Shown piece by piece: positions 13,810 through 25,965 of a stretch of DNA of 64,000 bases. The notes under the pieces were generated by a model. The model was not told where the DNA came from and did not search any database. It saw only the letters and a list, made by a program, of their open reading frames with translations. The stretch spans positions 2,975,814 to 3,039,813 of the forward strand of contig NC_034420.1 in the NCBI RefSeq assembly GCF_002078875.1. The letters are read 5' to 3'. Positions within the stretch are counted from its first letter, which is position 1. Each line of letters starts with the position of its first letter. The position numbers were made by a program, and so were the translations under genes. This DNA comes from Numida meleagris (taxonomy: Eukaryota; Chordata; Aves; Galliformes; Numididae).

Positions 13810-14060
13810 AGTCGTTCATTATGACATAATAACAAACGCCAGAAGAAGGATATTATCTAAGAAAGCGAGCTGGGTTTCCTACTCCACTAGGAGGACAAAA
13901 AATAATGAAAGTATCGAACGTAATTAAGACATGTAATCTTCCTAATCTTCAGAGCTATGCAAATGTAATTCCTGTCAAATTAGCAGGAGGTGCATACGCT
14001 GGTATTACTGGCTGAGGATCTATGTGAAGATTGCCTTATGATTAAAGAAGTAAGCCACAC
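13810..14060. promoter_or_regulatory. Candidate conserved non-coding element with octamer site
   Basis: This AT-rich block holds an exact POU octamer ATGCAAAT at 13957-13964, a dyad-like cattatgacataataac at about 13817-13833, and taattaagac with cgtaattaag near 13920. It has no open frame and no repeat. Octamer and homeodomain motifs together suit a neural enhancer, but conservation is not shown. Confidence 0.27.
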
Positions 14061-14268
14061 TTTTCTGAGAAAAGGTTGAACTGATGCTAAGAATTACAAG
14101 AAGATGTAACAAATGAGTTGGTACCAGGCAGCTGACATCTTTCCCAGCAACGAGCAGTGCTCATCTCAGACGTAGCAGAGGTGCTGGATTTAAAATCCAC
14201 CTCCAGTACAGCCACTGATAAATGACTGTATCACAATGAGCACTGAACCATGCATCACTGGGGATGTG

Positions 14269-14322
14269 ATGCTTTGCCAAGAACTGAACAAGCGCATGCT
14301 TTGTCAAGAACTGAATGACTGC
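14269..14322 (+). repeat. Tandem duplication, 27-base unit, two diverged copies
   Basis: The unit atgctttgccaagaactgaa plus seven bases is followed at once by atgctttgtcaagaactgaa plus seven. The first 20 bases differ at one position and the last seven differ more. It is an old local duplication in non-coding sequence. Confidence 0.85.
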
Positions 14323-15389
14323 TTTCTATACATTGTAGGGGATCAGAACGTTACAGAATAGCCTTTATGGCAGAGATCATCTGCCAAGAAGCACTGTTCC
14401 TGGGACTCCTTTTGCATCCTGTTAAAACATCACTGCATTACAACACAGCAGCACATGCAGCTAATTCTCTAGCACTAGCCAAGAAATCTAGCAAATTTAA
14501 CATGGGTTTTCTATCAATAGCAGGAGCTGGCAGTTGTCACACGGACAGTTAATGAAAGCTGTGGCTGGGGCAGGCAGAATCCCACAAGTGCCATCAGCCA
14601 TCAGCTCCGTTTTGACAAGTGAGGCAGGATTATTATTCTGTACCTATGCCCAAGTGAGTAATTAAGCTGTAATCTTAATGATTACAGTTGATATTATTGA
14701 ACAGAAATGCCCAGAAGATTTATGTAAGCCTTGCATGCACATCACTAGCTTTCCACGCCCTGGCTTTCTCATGACAATATCCAGTGCGGAAAGCTACACC
14801 TGGTCATTCTGGTCTCTGCTACAAGCTCACCGACAAAGACCCCGCATGAACACTGACAGCAGCATGCAAAAATAAGAGTATTGAACAGAGATGAAAGAGC
14901 CCCGCTCCTCCTCCTGCCGCCTGTAGGAGATGCCCACGCAGGGCTGCTGGAAGCAAGCGGAGCTGCTGGCCGTGGGAGCACGCAGCATCCCTGCAACCTC
15001 ACCTCCTGGCAGGACAGCCCGCAGGCAGCGCCCACCGCCAGAGCTGGGCAAAAAGTTCAGTACAACGCAGTGCTGCTCCTGTTAACAGTCCTTTCATTCT
15101 GCCTTGGTCAGGCTAAATTTCTCCCCACTAATTCTCTTAATGCTTATTAGCACTCCTACGTCTGTTTGCAGGAAGAGGTTGGCTCCTAAACGGCAGCTCG
15201 AGGCTCAGATTTCCCCAAACTGCCTTCTGGCGCGGCCATGTCAATGCCTTAAGTATGGACAACCTTTTAATATTTTCTTTCACAACAGTGAAATGCCACT
15301 ACAGAGACAGTTCATTGCTGGCTACTTAATTTAATAGGATTCTCCTGTTACAGGCAGCTCTGCCCTCAATTACCAGTGGCTATTGGAAA

Positions 15390-15900
15390 CCCCTTTTCTT
15401 TTTGAATGAACGCCTTTGAATAGCGTTTGAAATTCCTGTTTGAAGCCCCAAAGCCCAGCCCTGACATTTTCCTTGTGTATATCAATTCAGGACCGCTTCA
15501 GGACTAATTAATTAATGACGGACAAAGCTTGATAATCAAACTGCGTTTCTTTTCACTCCGTAATTTTTTCGATCCTGTTTACATTAATATTAGCATATAT
15601 ATTAAAAAAATAAAGCCGCAAATCAGTTCCAGTATTGACTGCATTCATCTTTCTTAGTTTCTCAAAACTATTCATCTTTGATTACAGAAATGCTCACATC
15701 TAATTGGGTTTGCTAATAACTGTATGTATCCAGCCATACGGCTGTGATGCAGAAGCAGAACATAAAGCTGGCAATAAAACTTTTTTACTGTCATAAAGCT
15801 ACGGTTTCGGTTAGATAAATGGGGCAATTAATTACATCAGTTGCAAAATATCTACTAGGATTTCAGCGGTTCAACAGCATGTTTTAATTAACAGCTAAAC
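15390..15900. promoter_or_regulatory. Candidate conserved non-coding element, strongest in the window
   Basis: About 500 bases of AT-rich complex sequence carry a triple homeodomain core (ctaattaattaatga at 15504-15517), further cores caattaattac (about 15825) and ttttaattaac (about 15882), a forkhead-like tgtttac (about 15577), and a TCF/LEF-like ctttgat (about 15676). There is no open frame or transposon signature. The motif density is well above that of flanking sequence by eye. Enhancer function is inferred. Confidence 0.32.
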
Positions 15901-16028
15901 AGCAGCTCTAGCACTGCAGGCACCACTGCCAGGTGGCGTCCTGCTGAACCATCCGTGCCCAAGTCCTGCTAAGCAGTTAGATCTGTTAAAACTTTGACCC
16001 CAATTATCCTGAATTTTCTGTCATCCTG

Positions 16029-16047
16029 AAAAATCATGATGATTTTT
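16029..16047. repeat. Perfect palindrome, 9-bp arms, 1-base centre
   Basis: AAAAATCAT (16029-16037), G, ATGATTTTT (16039-16047). It is AT-rich and lies 200 bases from a second, longer palindrome at 16248 and close to the candidate element at 15390-15900. Confidence 0.88.
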
Positions 16048-16247
16048 TCATTCTAAGAAATACGATGATTGAAACAATTTGTAAATAGCTTGTCCAGCAC
16101 ACACGATAAAGCCACCTTGAGCTTCGAGAGGCAATGAGAAGCGATCATCTCACACACGTAATGGGAGCAGAAAACATTGAAGGTATATTGGGAAGAGCAG
16201 CACCAGTGCTGTAGCTACAGTACCTTGCCCCTGGTTCACTTTGCTTA

Positions 16248-16270
16248 TTTTTGTCTCCAGGAGACAAAAA
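16248..16270. repeat. Perfect palindrome, 11-bp arms, 1-base centre
   Basis: TTTTTGTCTCC (16248-16258), a single A, then its exact reverse complement GGAGACAAAAA (16260-16270). Perfect arms of 11 with a 1-base spacer are rare by chance. The sequence could be a dimeric protein-binding site or a cruciform-prone spot. Confidence 0.9.
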
Positions 16271-18060
16271 CTGGGGAGAAAAAATATTGATTGCACAGTG
16301 TGGTGTCTCCATTAATCCAATTATCTATCGGTTGTTCCAGATTCTGCACAATCAGAAATCTCCCCGTAACACGAGAGTAGAGGACAGTATGCAAAAGGGA
16401 GCCAGAGAGAGAACTATTCTCGAAGCAGTGCATGTCTCTGTGCTTTCAGCGTGTGTGTAATTATAGCCAAGCCTTTTGAACATTCAATGCATCTCACAGA
16501 AAATGAGACATCCACATATTGTGGCTTAATGAAAAGAACTGAAGGAAATGTACCAAATTATTGGTTAACAGGCAGCTGCTTCATAAATGCTCTCTCCCAT
16601 CTGTTTTCCCCTTCTCCTTCTATCAGCTCATTCAATCCAGTGCCTATGAAGTGCTGAGCCTGATGTCTCAGGGCTCGGAGCTCTCCTGGAGGTGGCACTT
16701 GGTGGCTCAAGGACAGGGGCTCAGCCAACATCAGCCCAATACAGCACTAAAGGAAAAGCAAAACTGTGAGCTGTTACAGCAACGCCAAAGACCTGCCAGC
16801 ACAGCTGCTCTCCCACCTCTCTCTTACCTCCCTCACTTCCAGATGCTGCTGAGCGACAACATAGAGGCACATTAAATGAATGCTCCATTCCTGAGTGCCC
16901 CACAGATGGCAGCTCCCAGGAGAGCCGTTAGGGTAAATGCTCTGCCAGTGGCACACAGTACATCCCAGCATCACAGCCGGGGCAGGCTCCTTCTGGGAGA
17001 CCTCAGGCACTGGCTGCTGGCAAGGACTGCTGCTGGCCTTGACGTGAGTGGGTCCGCCATGGCCCAATCATCTGCAGCTTTTTGAGCAAGACGAGGAGCA
17101 GCAAATGGACACGGCAGCACACGCAATGCACCGACCCATCTGAAAGGTCTGCCATGGAAAGCTGGTGGGGAGCAGCTTGCTGGCCAGAGATCAGCCATGC
17201 CTCCTCAGGGACTGCAAACCTGCAGGAGCTCACAGGTGGGGGGACTTGTTGGATTTTCTTTCCCCAAAGCAATAACAGTGATTATATTTTCCTTCATTCC
17301 AACTAAGACTGCTGTCATAAAATATTCAGCTCAGCCATCTAGTTCCACAGTGTAATTGCCTGCCCAAAACTGCTAACAGATCAGCTTCTGCCATCAACAC
17401 GAAGCTGGCAAATCCTCTGGGAACCTCTTTTTAATTAAACACCTAATACAGTATGATAAACATTGAAAATATGTGCTGCTCCTCTATTAAGAATGTGGCT
17501 TGATTTCTGAAGAGCACCTAATCAATTCAAGTGTAATATTTACTGTGGCAGCAAATCTTCAGGGCTTCATATTTCAGGTAAAGCTTGTTTTAGCTATTCT
17601 ATTAGAGAGGGAATGAGCGGGGACAAATAAAACACAAAATCTCAATTCAGTGCGATGGTTTACTCATCAAGCCTTGGGTCTCCCTCCTGTGTGCTCACAC
17701 TGCTTGGTGTGCTCAGCTCCACTCCTTCACCCCTGCTCCTGACCTGCACTGCTGCTTTTCAGTGGTGGCATTCCCCCAGTGATGAGGGAATGAGCTGCAG
17801 AAGCAAATGAAGCTGTCAGGAAATAAGGACATCTTCCCTCTGTCAATAGCAGAAGCCCCACATTTCTGATTCTCCTTGCAGGTGCGCTCATGCATTTGGC
17901 ACTGAAATCAATGAGACTTGAACTTATAGATCCCAGTGTACATTTATGGATAAGCTGCAACGATTCTGAAAAAGCATTAAAACTGCACGAGGCCAAGGAG
18001 GCTCTGAAATCACCTTCACGTCTTTCTGTAACCACACCGAGCAGCAAACAGAGAGCACCC

Positions 18061-18090
18061 CCAGGATGAACACAGCCAGGATGAACACTG
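18061..18090 (+). repeat. Tandem duplication, 15-base unit, two copies
   Basis: ccaggatgaacacag is followed directly by ccaggatgaacactg. Fourteen of fifteen bases match. This is a small slippage duplication. Confidence 0.85.
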
Positions 18091-18543
18091 CAACAGAAAT
18101 GTGCCCGATGAGGAAAAGAATAAAAAAAGATAAAAAGCATTTTTTTTCAGGGAAAATATATTAAGATGGCGTGTACACGCCTTCCTTTTAATTTCTCTTC
18201 CAATTCTTCCACCATTTCTCTTAAGTGAGACCATTTCTCCTGGTGTTGTTCTGGCTGCTGGCATCAAAGTGAGCCTGGGTATGAGAGCATCCCAGTGCAG
18301 CCGCAGTAAGGAAGCCAGGCTCCTGCAGCTGGCATCAGCCTGGGCTTCAGAAGGAGGTGGGACGGGGACGCCTGCCCCTCTCCCAGAGCTGTGAGCCCGC
18401 TAGCAGCACACAGCACGTAATAACAAGGAGAAAAGGATCTACCGGTCCTCAATAAATCCAGAAGTGCTGTTGTAATTCTGCGTTTATGGAAATGGGCAAA
18501 TGAGGAAAATTTAGGTGTAAATAAATCGTTCAGCAATTAAGAG

Positions 18544-18557
18544 AAAAAAAAAAAAAA
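18544..18557 (+). repeat. Poly(A) tract, 14 bases
   Basis: There is an uninterrupted run of 14 A. No retroposed sequence or target-site duplication was recognised next to it. Confidence 0.9.
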
Positions 18558-21500
18558 GCTCACAGATAGAATCCCCTCTGTTCTCGAAGCACTAAAGCTC
18601 TATTAGGATCCTTTTATGTTTCAGCAAGACACAGGCACCGATACCCATTTTTGACCCAACCAGCTGCACTGCGTTCCCAGCCCAGTGAGAACTACACCAA
18701 CCCAATGGCACCATCCCATTTCTGCTCCATGTAATGGACAGAAGCTGCCCCCCACCTCCCGCTGCTGCTCCTCCAATGCTGCAGGAGCTCGCCCTGACCC
18801 ACAGCAATTTGTAGCAACCTGACTGCTGACTGAGGGCCATGATAAAAAACCCCTCCAAAAACAATAATAATTCAAAGGAAGGTTTCTTTCTCACTGCTGT
18901 GCTTTCTCAAGCCTTAATGGGAAAGCATTTTCTACAGGAAAACATGATGAAAGCCAACACGGGGTTGTACGTGAGCCCTTGTCTGCAGTCTCGGTGCCAA
19001 GGCAGAAGGGCGCTGCCTGCAGGTGGGTCAGCCCACACCCAGCTCGTTCCAGCGTTCATTGGCCTTCTCTGTTCTGCTCCAGGACCGCGTTCTGCCTTTT
19101 CCTGGTAAAATAACGCTGACTCTTCTACATTTAGACAATAATCAATTATTTAAATCCTCCGTGTAAAACGAAGCATCAGCAAAAAGGAAAAAAGGGCAAG
19201 AGGAGGAAGAAGGCCCTAACTCAGAGCTATGAACTTCGTCCTGCCTGCGGTCGGGCCTGCGTCCCAGCAGAGCCAAGGGCAGCCCTGAAGGCCCCGGCCC
19301 CGCCGCGCTCCCCTCTCCCCCCACTCCCCAGACAGGCTGTGTGCTGCAGGGCGACGCTGCTGTCAGTTAATTAGCCCAGGTCATGTTGTGAGAACAAGTT
19401 GTAAAATGAAATTATCATCGAATTAACAGGTACGCTACCGCTGGGAGGGCAGGATGCGCTGGTCTGTGTCTGATCAATGGCAAGCAAGGACAGACAGCTG
19501 AGATCTTCCAGCAAAACAGCACCGATATCACTCTTCCTATGTGTCCTATAAATAATGACCTAATTCAGCTTATCTTTACACCTCGGTATACCACCAGCAC
19601 AACACAGTGTGCAGAGCGTGTGACAAATGCAAACATAACAAAGTGAGCTCTGGATCCGGTCACACAAGCACAGAATGCTGCTATGGCTTTTAGCAACGTG
19701 GAAAATGAGCGTCCCTGTGCTCAGGCCCAGTGTCCTGCCAACCCCTGTCTTCATGACACAGCCTGGCAGCCTCTTGTTTGGCTGTGCCTTCTCATCAAGC
19801 ATTGCAAAGCGCTCGTTATGCCTTTCATCAACTTAGATTTTGAAGAAGGAATCCTATTGCTACCCTGGCTGCCATATTGACAAAAAATTGCATTGAATCA
19901 ACATCAGAAAACAAAAAGCTCTCCCCTGCTGCTCCGTGCCAAACCAAGCCAAGAAAGAGAAACTTAGGAAATTCCCAAGCCCTACTACCTGTCCCTAGCC
20001 CTGGCCCCACACCACTGCAGCAGTGCCAGCTCCTGACCCCATTGCCTTCCTGCTGACTATGGCACAGACAGCAATGCCAAGGTCCCAGACAGAGCCTTGT
20101 TCTTGTGCTTCTCGGTGAACGTTAAAAATATTGGGCACCATACAGATTTTAAGCATCGCTCTTCAATCAAGTGAAATCCTAAAGCCAAAACTAATCCAGT
20201 GGCAGGCAGTAAGCGCTGGGGGACCCTGCTTATCTAATTTGCTGTCATCTGCAGTAATTTTTGCTATTAATATCACTAGGAAGAACATGTCAAAAGCCTA
20301 AATTCATCACTTCAGCTGGTCATTCAGGGAACGTGTACCAGCAGGAGTGATTATTCCTCTTTTCTCTTCAGCCGTTGTTCTGAATATTGAAACCCCAACC
20401 GCAGTGCAGTGACCTGCACAAAACACCCACCCGAGCAGCGTGCAAGGCGCGCAGCCATCAGAGACCGGTGGGGAACACGCAGCAGAGCTCGGGAAACACG
20501 TGGGCGGCAGGGCCCACCTTCATGCAGGCAGGGAAGCTCACCGGTTTGGGAGGAGAGAACTGGATGTGGGTGCAGCTGAGCAGGGGTCTGCACGGCACAC
20601 AGCCCTCAGGCGGGCAGCACAGCACAGACCGTGATGGAGATCACAGGAGCCAGCCCAGCGCAGCCGCCACTGCACACACTGCACCACCACCTCCATTTGC
20701 TTTGCAGCACATGGAAGGGCTTCCAATCAGACAGCTGTGCCTCACCCCGCACCCTTCCAGGCGCATCCTACCACTGTTGGTACTCCACGTCATCCTAGGT
20801 ATCAAACTGTTCTGTATGCTCTGACATCTGCTCCCAGTTAGGCCTTCCTTCCTCCCATGCATTCCTTTCATTTTATCTAATTTAATCTTTCTATTCCTTA
20901 TTGGATTCCCTGACCTAATAAGATAGCAGTACTTTATAAAGCAGAGGACAGCAAATGGCAGCTAAATAATGTTGCTATTATATCAAGGAGAATTGAAACG
21001 TGGAGAAAATACTTAAAGACCGTGCAAAGGATCCTCCATCAGCTGCAAGCACAAGCATCCCCGGCTGCCAACAGATGGTGCGTGATGCTCTTCAGCACTC
21101 ACATCCCTGGCGTAGCACTGGAAGAAGGGACAGGGAACCCAGTTCAGCATTACTCAGCTGCTTTTGGGTGTAATCCAAGAGAAATAAGCCATAGCTTATC
21201 TCATGGAGGGACCACATCACTGTGCACTAACCCTTTCTTTATCACAGAGAGACAAGAAAAGCCCCGAGAGAATCCCAGCCACAATCAATTGCCATCTCAA
21301 GGCACTCACAAACTGTACTCAGTGCTCAGTCACCTTAACACCTCTCGCTGTTACAGCCGTGATGCACAACAGCAACAAAACAGGAAACATCAGGTCTGCG
21401 GCTCATGAAAGGAAGCCCAGCTTGTGCCAAATGCTTTCAGGTTCTGCATTATTTTTTCATATTTTGCTATTTGGTTAGCTTTTTATTAGCATTCAGGCTG

Positions 21501-22388
21501 AAAGCAAATCAGTCAGTAATGAGAAGTCAGTACAGAAGACACTCAGCTCTTCGCTGGTGGAGTCTAATGCTTTCCTATCATTACATTTACTATGCACATT
21601 AAAGCACACAACGCTTTTCACTCACTTTTTCACTCTTTGGCTTGTCAGCCTAATGAATGTACGAATCTATTTACCACCAGCAGAAAATAAGAGTTTGTGA
21701 AATGATTTTTTTTAGTTCTTCAGCACTATTTTCCACTGCCCCACGCTGCACAATGTTAACCGCATCTTCCAATGCCATTAAGAATTTTTATCAAGTGTTT
21801 CAATTAATAATCATTATGAGCCTGGATGTATCCCAAGCCGTGAGATGGTGAATGGGGATCGGTGCCAGTGAGGTGACACCTTCATCAGAGAGAACACAAA
21901 GAACAGAAGCCTGAGAAGCCGGGAGCAGGCACCCATCAGTTGGCTGACAGCTTGTGAATAGTTGCTTTCCGTGGGAGAGAGAAAAACTTTTATTTCTAAC
22001 CTCTCAAACATGCAAAATATCCACATTTGCTTCTACAGTAACACTTTGAGCCTATCTTGAGTTACATTTCTTTGAAGAAATAGAGCCCAAAGATGAACAA
22101 AAAGACAAGGTGTATGAGTCTCATACAAGGTGCCTGGCTTTGCACTGTTTCAAATCAGACACAAAAAATAACTTGTTCTTTGTTTTGTTTCTTTAAACTT
22201 GATTCCATTCCATAGCACACAGAGCTTAGACTTCCCTGAGAAAATTCCCCAGTCTTCCCTTACATGCATTCTCCAGCAGACTTTCAATGACTTTCCTATG
22301 GTTACGGAAGAAAAAATTACTACGAGGCTGATTAAGATATTTCATAACATCATGCTACACTCAGAATGCAATGCATTCATGTTCCAGG

Positions 22389-22408
22389 TTTTTTTTTCTT
22401 TTTTTTTT
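22389..22408 (+). repeat. T-rich tract, T9-C-T10
   Basis: A T run with one interruption. On the KCNIP1 strand it reads as a poly(A)-like tract. Confidence 0.9.
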
Positions 22409-23940
22409 CTGTGCTTCATAGCTCATTGGCACCCACAAAGACCTTCACAAAATCTGCAGGACGAGTTTCCAGAAAGGAGACCTTGGGCAAATTGACTGTG
22501 ATCATCTTTGTGCTGGAATGGTGCAAACCAAAATGCATCCTGCGTCAGAACTTCCAACAACAGAAGGACTTAGGGACTTAAGGAGGGAAGAAAGAAAGAG
22601 AACGTCCCCTGGTAGAGATTCACACCCGAGAAGTGGATGCCACCTCTATCCAGCAAGCTGCCCCGTGCCCAGCAATGGGGTGTTGGCCTCTCCTTCCCCG
22701 CTCCCTTCTGCAGACAATATCAAGCAGCAATCCACATGTGCAAGGACAATCATTTCTCAGTTACCTCATGAAAGAAATACCAGCCTGGTCTGCAGTAGAT
22801 TATGTGCGACAGCATGTAATACATTCCCAGCAAGTTATGACATTGATTCATTCCTTGGATTGAATTTGTTCACAGTAATGAATGTATTACTTTTTCCCTG
22901 AGGGCCCCAGTCTTTTCTCTCACCTTTATTGATCAATGCTTTATAGCTTTGAGACTATTTGCAAAAGTGATTAATGAAACTTACTTTCCAGTCTTAAAAA
23001 CAGCACAAGCAATTAGGGTTCAAGCAGCAATTCCTTGCCAGTGCAGAAGTGAGCTGCAGGAACCAGTGTGTTATGTGACACATCAGCCTACGCCTCAGCG
23101 CAGCAAACAGAAAAGGTTACATCAACACTGCACCAAAGTACATTCATCTCTCTGAAATCCCACTGTAAAACATGGAGGATGGGCTGAGAAGAATTAATGG
23201 CTCCTGCAAAGTCTCTGTATAATCCGCATGAAAGTAATGGGAAGAGTGCAATTCTTAATCAAAAGCAATAGCGTGATTTCCAGCTAACAAGAGACAGTCA
23301 AAAATTATGAGGGCTTCTCCAAAAACCATGCTTCTTATTATGTCGGCCCACGATGTCAGAGGTGGATGTGGGTGGGATAGCAGCGGAGGTTGAACCTTCC
23401 CATCCATACTCCATTACACTGAGATGCCGTGTGACAGATGGCAGCAGAGGGGCAGTGTGATACAATGGCTCGGACATGGAAGTGCGTATGAAGCACAGGG
23501 GTGGGACTGAATTCCTCCATGTGGAACAAAAGTGGCAGCCACTGACATCCATTGACACTGGCTGAACGTTTCTGGAGACAGCCCGTGGATGTGAGCACGG
23601 TGAGGGCCAGGCGGCACGTTTCAGTGGGTCACCTCTGCTGGTGCAGATGTTTATGAGCACAGCATGCAGGGTCTTGTTCATCAGTGGCGAAAATGCACAG
23701 CTACTGGTGGTGAATATGTTGAAAACCAGTGTTTTATAGCTGAGAATGTGCTCTATCAAATAGTGTTACTGAGCTCTTTCTACCTGTTGTAGTCTCCATG
23801 GAAATAAAAAGGAGGCATTACTTTCAGAGCAACCTACATATTCATGCAGTTGTTTGGGAAAGATAAAGGAAGATGAGCTGAATGAGACTTCATAGAGACA
23901 GGTACCACTTACCAGCAATACACAGGTCAAATTGAAGGAC

Positions 23941-24130
23941 GGAGAGGCTGTGGATGCCCCATCCCTAGTGGTGTTCAGCACCTTGGTTCATCCAACCAAG
24001 GTTGGATGGAACCCTGGGCAGCCTGGGCTAGTGCCAGATCTGGAGGTTGGTGGCCCTGCCTGAGGCAGGGGGTTGGAAATTGATGATCCCTGGGGTCCCT
24101 TCCAACCCAAGTGATTCTATGATTCTATGA
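23941..24130 (+). mobile_element. CR1 non-LTR retrotransposon, short 3' fragment
   Basis: About 190 bases of CR1 3' end are present, from ggagaggctgtggatgcccc through gcctgggctagtgccagatc to gggtcccttccaacccaagt and two attctatg tail units. It resembles the copy at 8860 more than the other two. It carries a small internal rearrangement at 23981-24001 that creates an 8-bp inverted repeat (ccttggtt / aaccaagg). It is non-coding. Confidence 0.94.
23981..24001 (+). repeat. 8-bp inverted repeat inside a CR1 fragment
   Basis: ccttggtt, five bases, then aaccaagg. CR1 relatives usually read ...gttcaaggccaggttggatgg here, so the segment looks altered to give a small hairpin. Confidence 0.75.
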
Positions 24131-25900
24131 CTCTGTCACAGGGAAGCAAGTTGGAGTAGATGAATGTCACTCCTGAACCACACTGTAATTTCTTACAACA
24201 AAGCACTGAGTTGGGCTACAGCCAGCAGTAGGGATCTGTACAGCCCGGCCCTTCACCCAGGTCCTAGACCATACAGAAATGCTTGGAATGTGAGTGGAAT
24301 TTTTTATTTTGAGAATTGATGTTATTGGGGTATGGCTATTCCAGATGTTGTTATAATAAGACCTGTCTGAAAATGACAGACAATTTGGAAGAAAACTGTC
24401 ACAAATCACAGCCATGAGATGGAGTGAAGGCATCTGGATAAAAACAAGTGCATGAAGGAGGCAACTGCTCGGCCAAGCCAGCAGCACTGGGAGAGACGTG
24501 GCTGGGCAGCCAGCAAGCCTGAGCTGAGACAGACATGGCCACGCCTGGAATGCTTTAAAAAGCATGGAAATGGAAATGGAATTACATCAAATCACACAAA
24601 AAATGGGTCTCTGTAAAGCTGCTGTATTCGTTCACATTTGAAGAAGGGCAACAATCTACAGATGTTCAATTCACATATGAAGCATATGCACAGTGACATT
24701 ACTGCAAAATCTACTGTAGGTCAGGAAGCAACAGCTCATATCTAAGTAACATTTTCAAATGCGATTAACTTCAAGGAATATGTGCTGCAACCAGGATTGC
24801 ATTAAAAATTGTCACTCCTTAAACTGGGTTGCTTTTTCTTTTTTTGAACAGTTTTTCTGTTTTGTATTGTATTACATGTTTGTAGAGCAATAGATATCAG
24901 TTGGATAGTAATTTCTATTTCTAATTACAGGTAATTAGGGTGGAAGTGGTCTCTGAACAGCAGCATTTATAATTGTAAGGGAAAATAGTTGAGAGTAGCA
25001 AAATGAAAGCAATGGAATAGTGCAAGGGTGCTAGACAGCACGCATTTCTCTTTTAGGAAATTTATCTATTATTTGCATCTTAATCCCAATGTCAGCTTTC
25101 AAAGGGCATGGCACTCCACCTGAAGGGATGAGGGAAAGCATTCAACGTGAGAATGGCCCCAAAGCAGGGACCAGGCTGACCAGGGCTGGCTCCAGCTTGG
25201 ACCAGGGAGGGCTTCTGCCATGGCTTCAGGCATGCAATGCTCCTCATGGTTTTGCAGATGGTTTTTCATGCAAACATTTTCTAATGCTCTTGTAGTCTTT
25301 TAGGGGTAAGTTCCATAGCTCCCCGGCGTGCAAGGCTCGTAGTTCAAGAGCAGGACCAACAAAAAAAATCAATGCAGCACTGGTAGGAAAAACTGCTGTG
25401 GCGTACTCTTGCAGCTGGTGTGAATGCAGAACATGACCAGCGCTGAGCTAAGAGGACAATGCACGGCACCGCTCAGAAGAGCAAGCTCTGGTGTGGATTT
25501 TTTTCAGTGAAAGCAGAGGCAAGCACACAACACAGCCGAAATTCTCCCCACGACGACCTTATCTCGGGCTGTAGATGCACCAGGAAAATGCCGGGTCAAA
25601 ACATATTTCCCTGACAGCTCGTCCAAATCCTCCTGGGGCAAATTAGTCATTAGCACAGCTCACTTTAGCTTACAGGGATTACATGAATACACACCGGTGC
25701 CTCTCTGACAACGTGAAGTAACAGCAGGAAAATCCCCATCTGAGCAGAAACATTTGGCACTTCTGTGTTCACTAAAAAGGTTCACTACCTGAAACGCTGC
25801 TCCATGTGTGCGTGCTTCTTATTGGAATAGATGTTGTTTTTTAAAAAAACTCTAGGTTTATTTACCAGCAGTGAATTGTGAAGTTAGAAAAGCCAACAGT
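24131..25900. other. Intronic sequence between the last two CR1 copies; nothing recognised
   Basis: The stretch has short GGAAAT repeats at about 24564-24580 and otherwise ordinary sequence. No exon or RNA gene was recognised. Confidence 0.5.
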
Positions 25901-25965
25901 CATGGTTGGACCGGATGATCTTGTAGGTCTTTTCCAACCTGGCTAATTCTATGATTCTATGATTC
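25901..25965 (+). mobile_element. CR1 non-LTR retrotransposon, very short 3' remnant
   Basis: Only the last 65 bases of a CR1 are present: catggttggaccggatgatc, ttgtaggtcttttccaacct, then attctatg attctatg attc. It is closest in wording to the copy at 4979. Such very short copies arise by early termination of target-primed reverse transcription. Confidence 0.93.

Larger units (their letters stand above)
9121..23940. other. Intronic unique sequence, 14.8 kb, richest in candidate regulatory blocks
   Basis: No coding sequence or transposon was recognised in this 14.8-kb block. It contains three AT-rich blocks that look like conserved non-coding elements (about 11580, 13810 and 15390), two perfect palindromes (16029 and 16248), two short tandem duplications (14269 and 18061), a 14-A run (18544) and a T-rich run (22389). 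These are listed separately. Confidence 0.5.
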
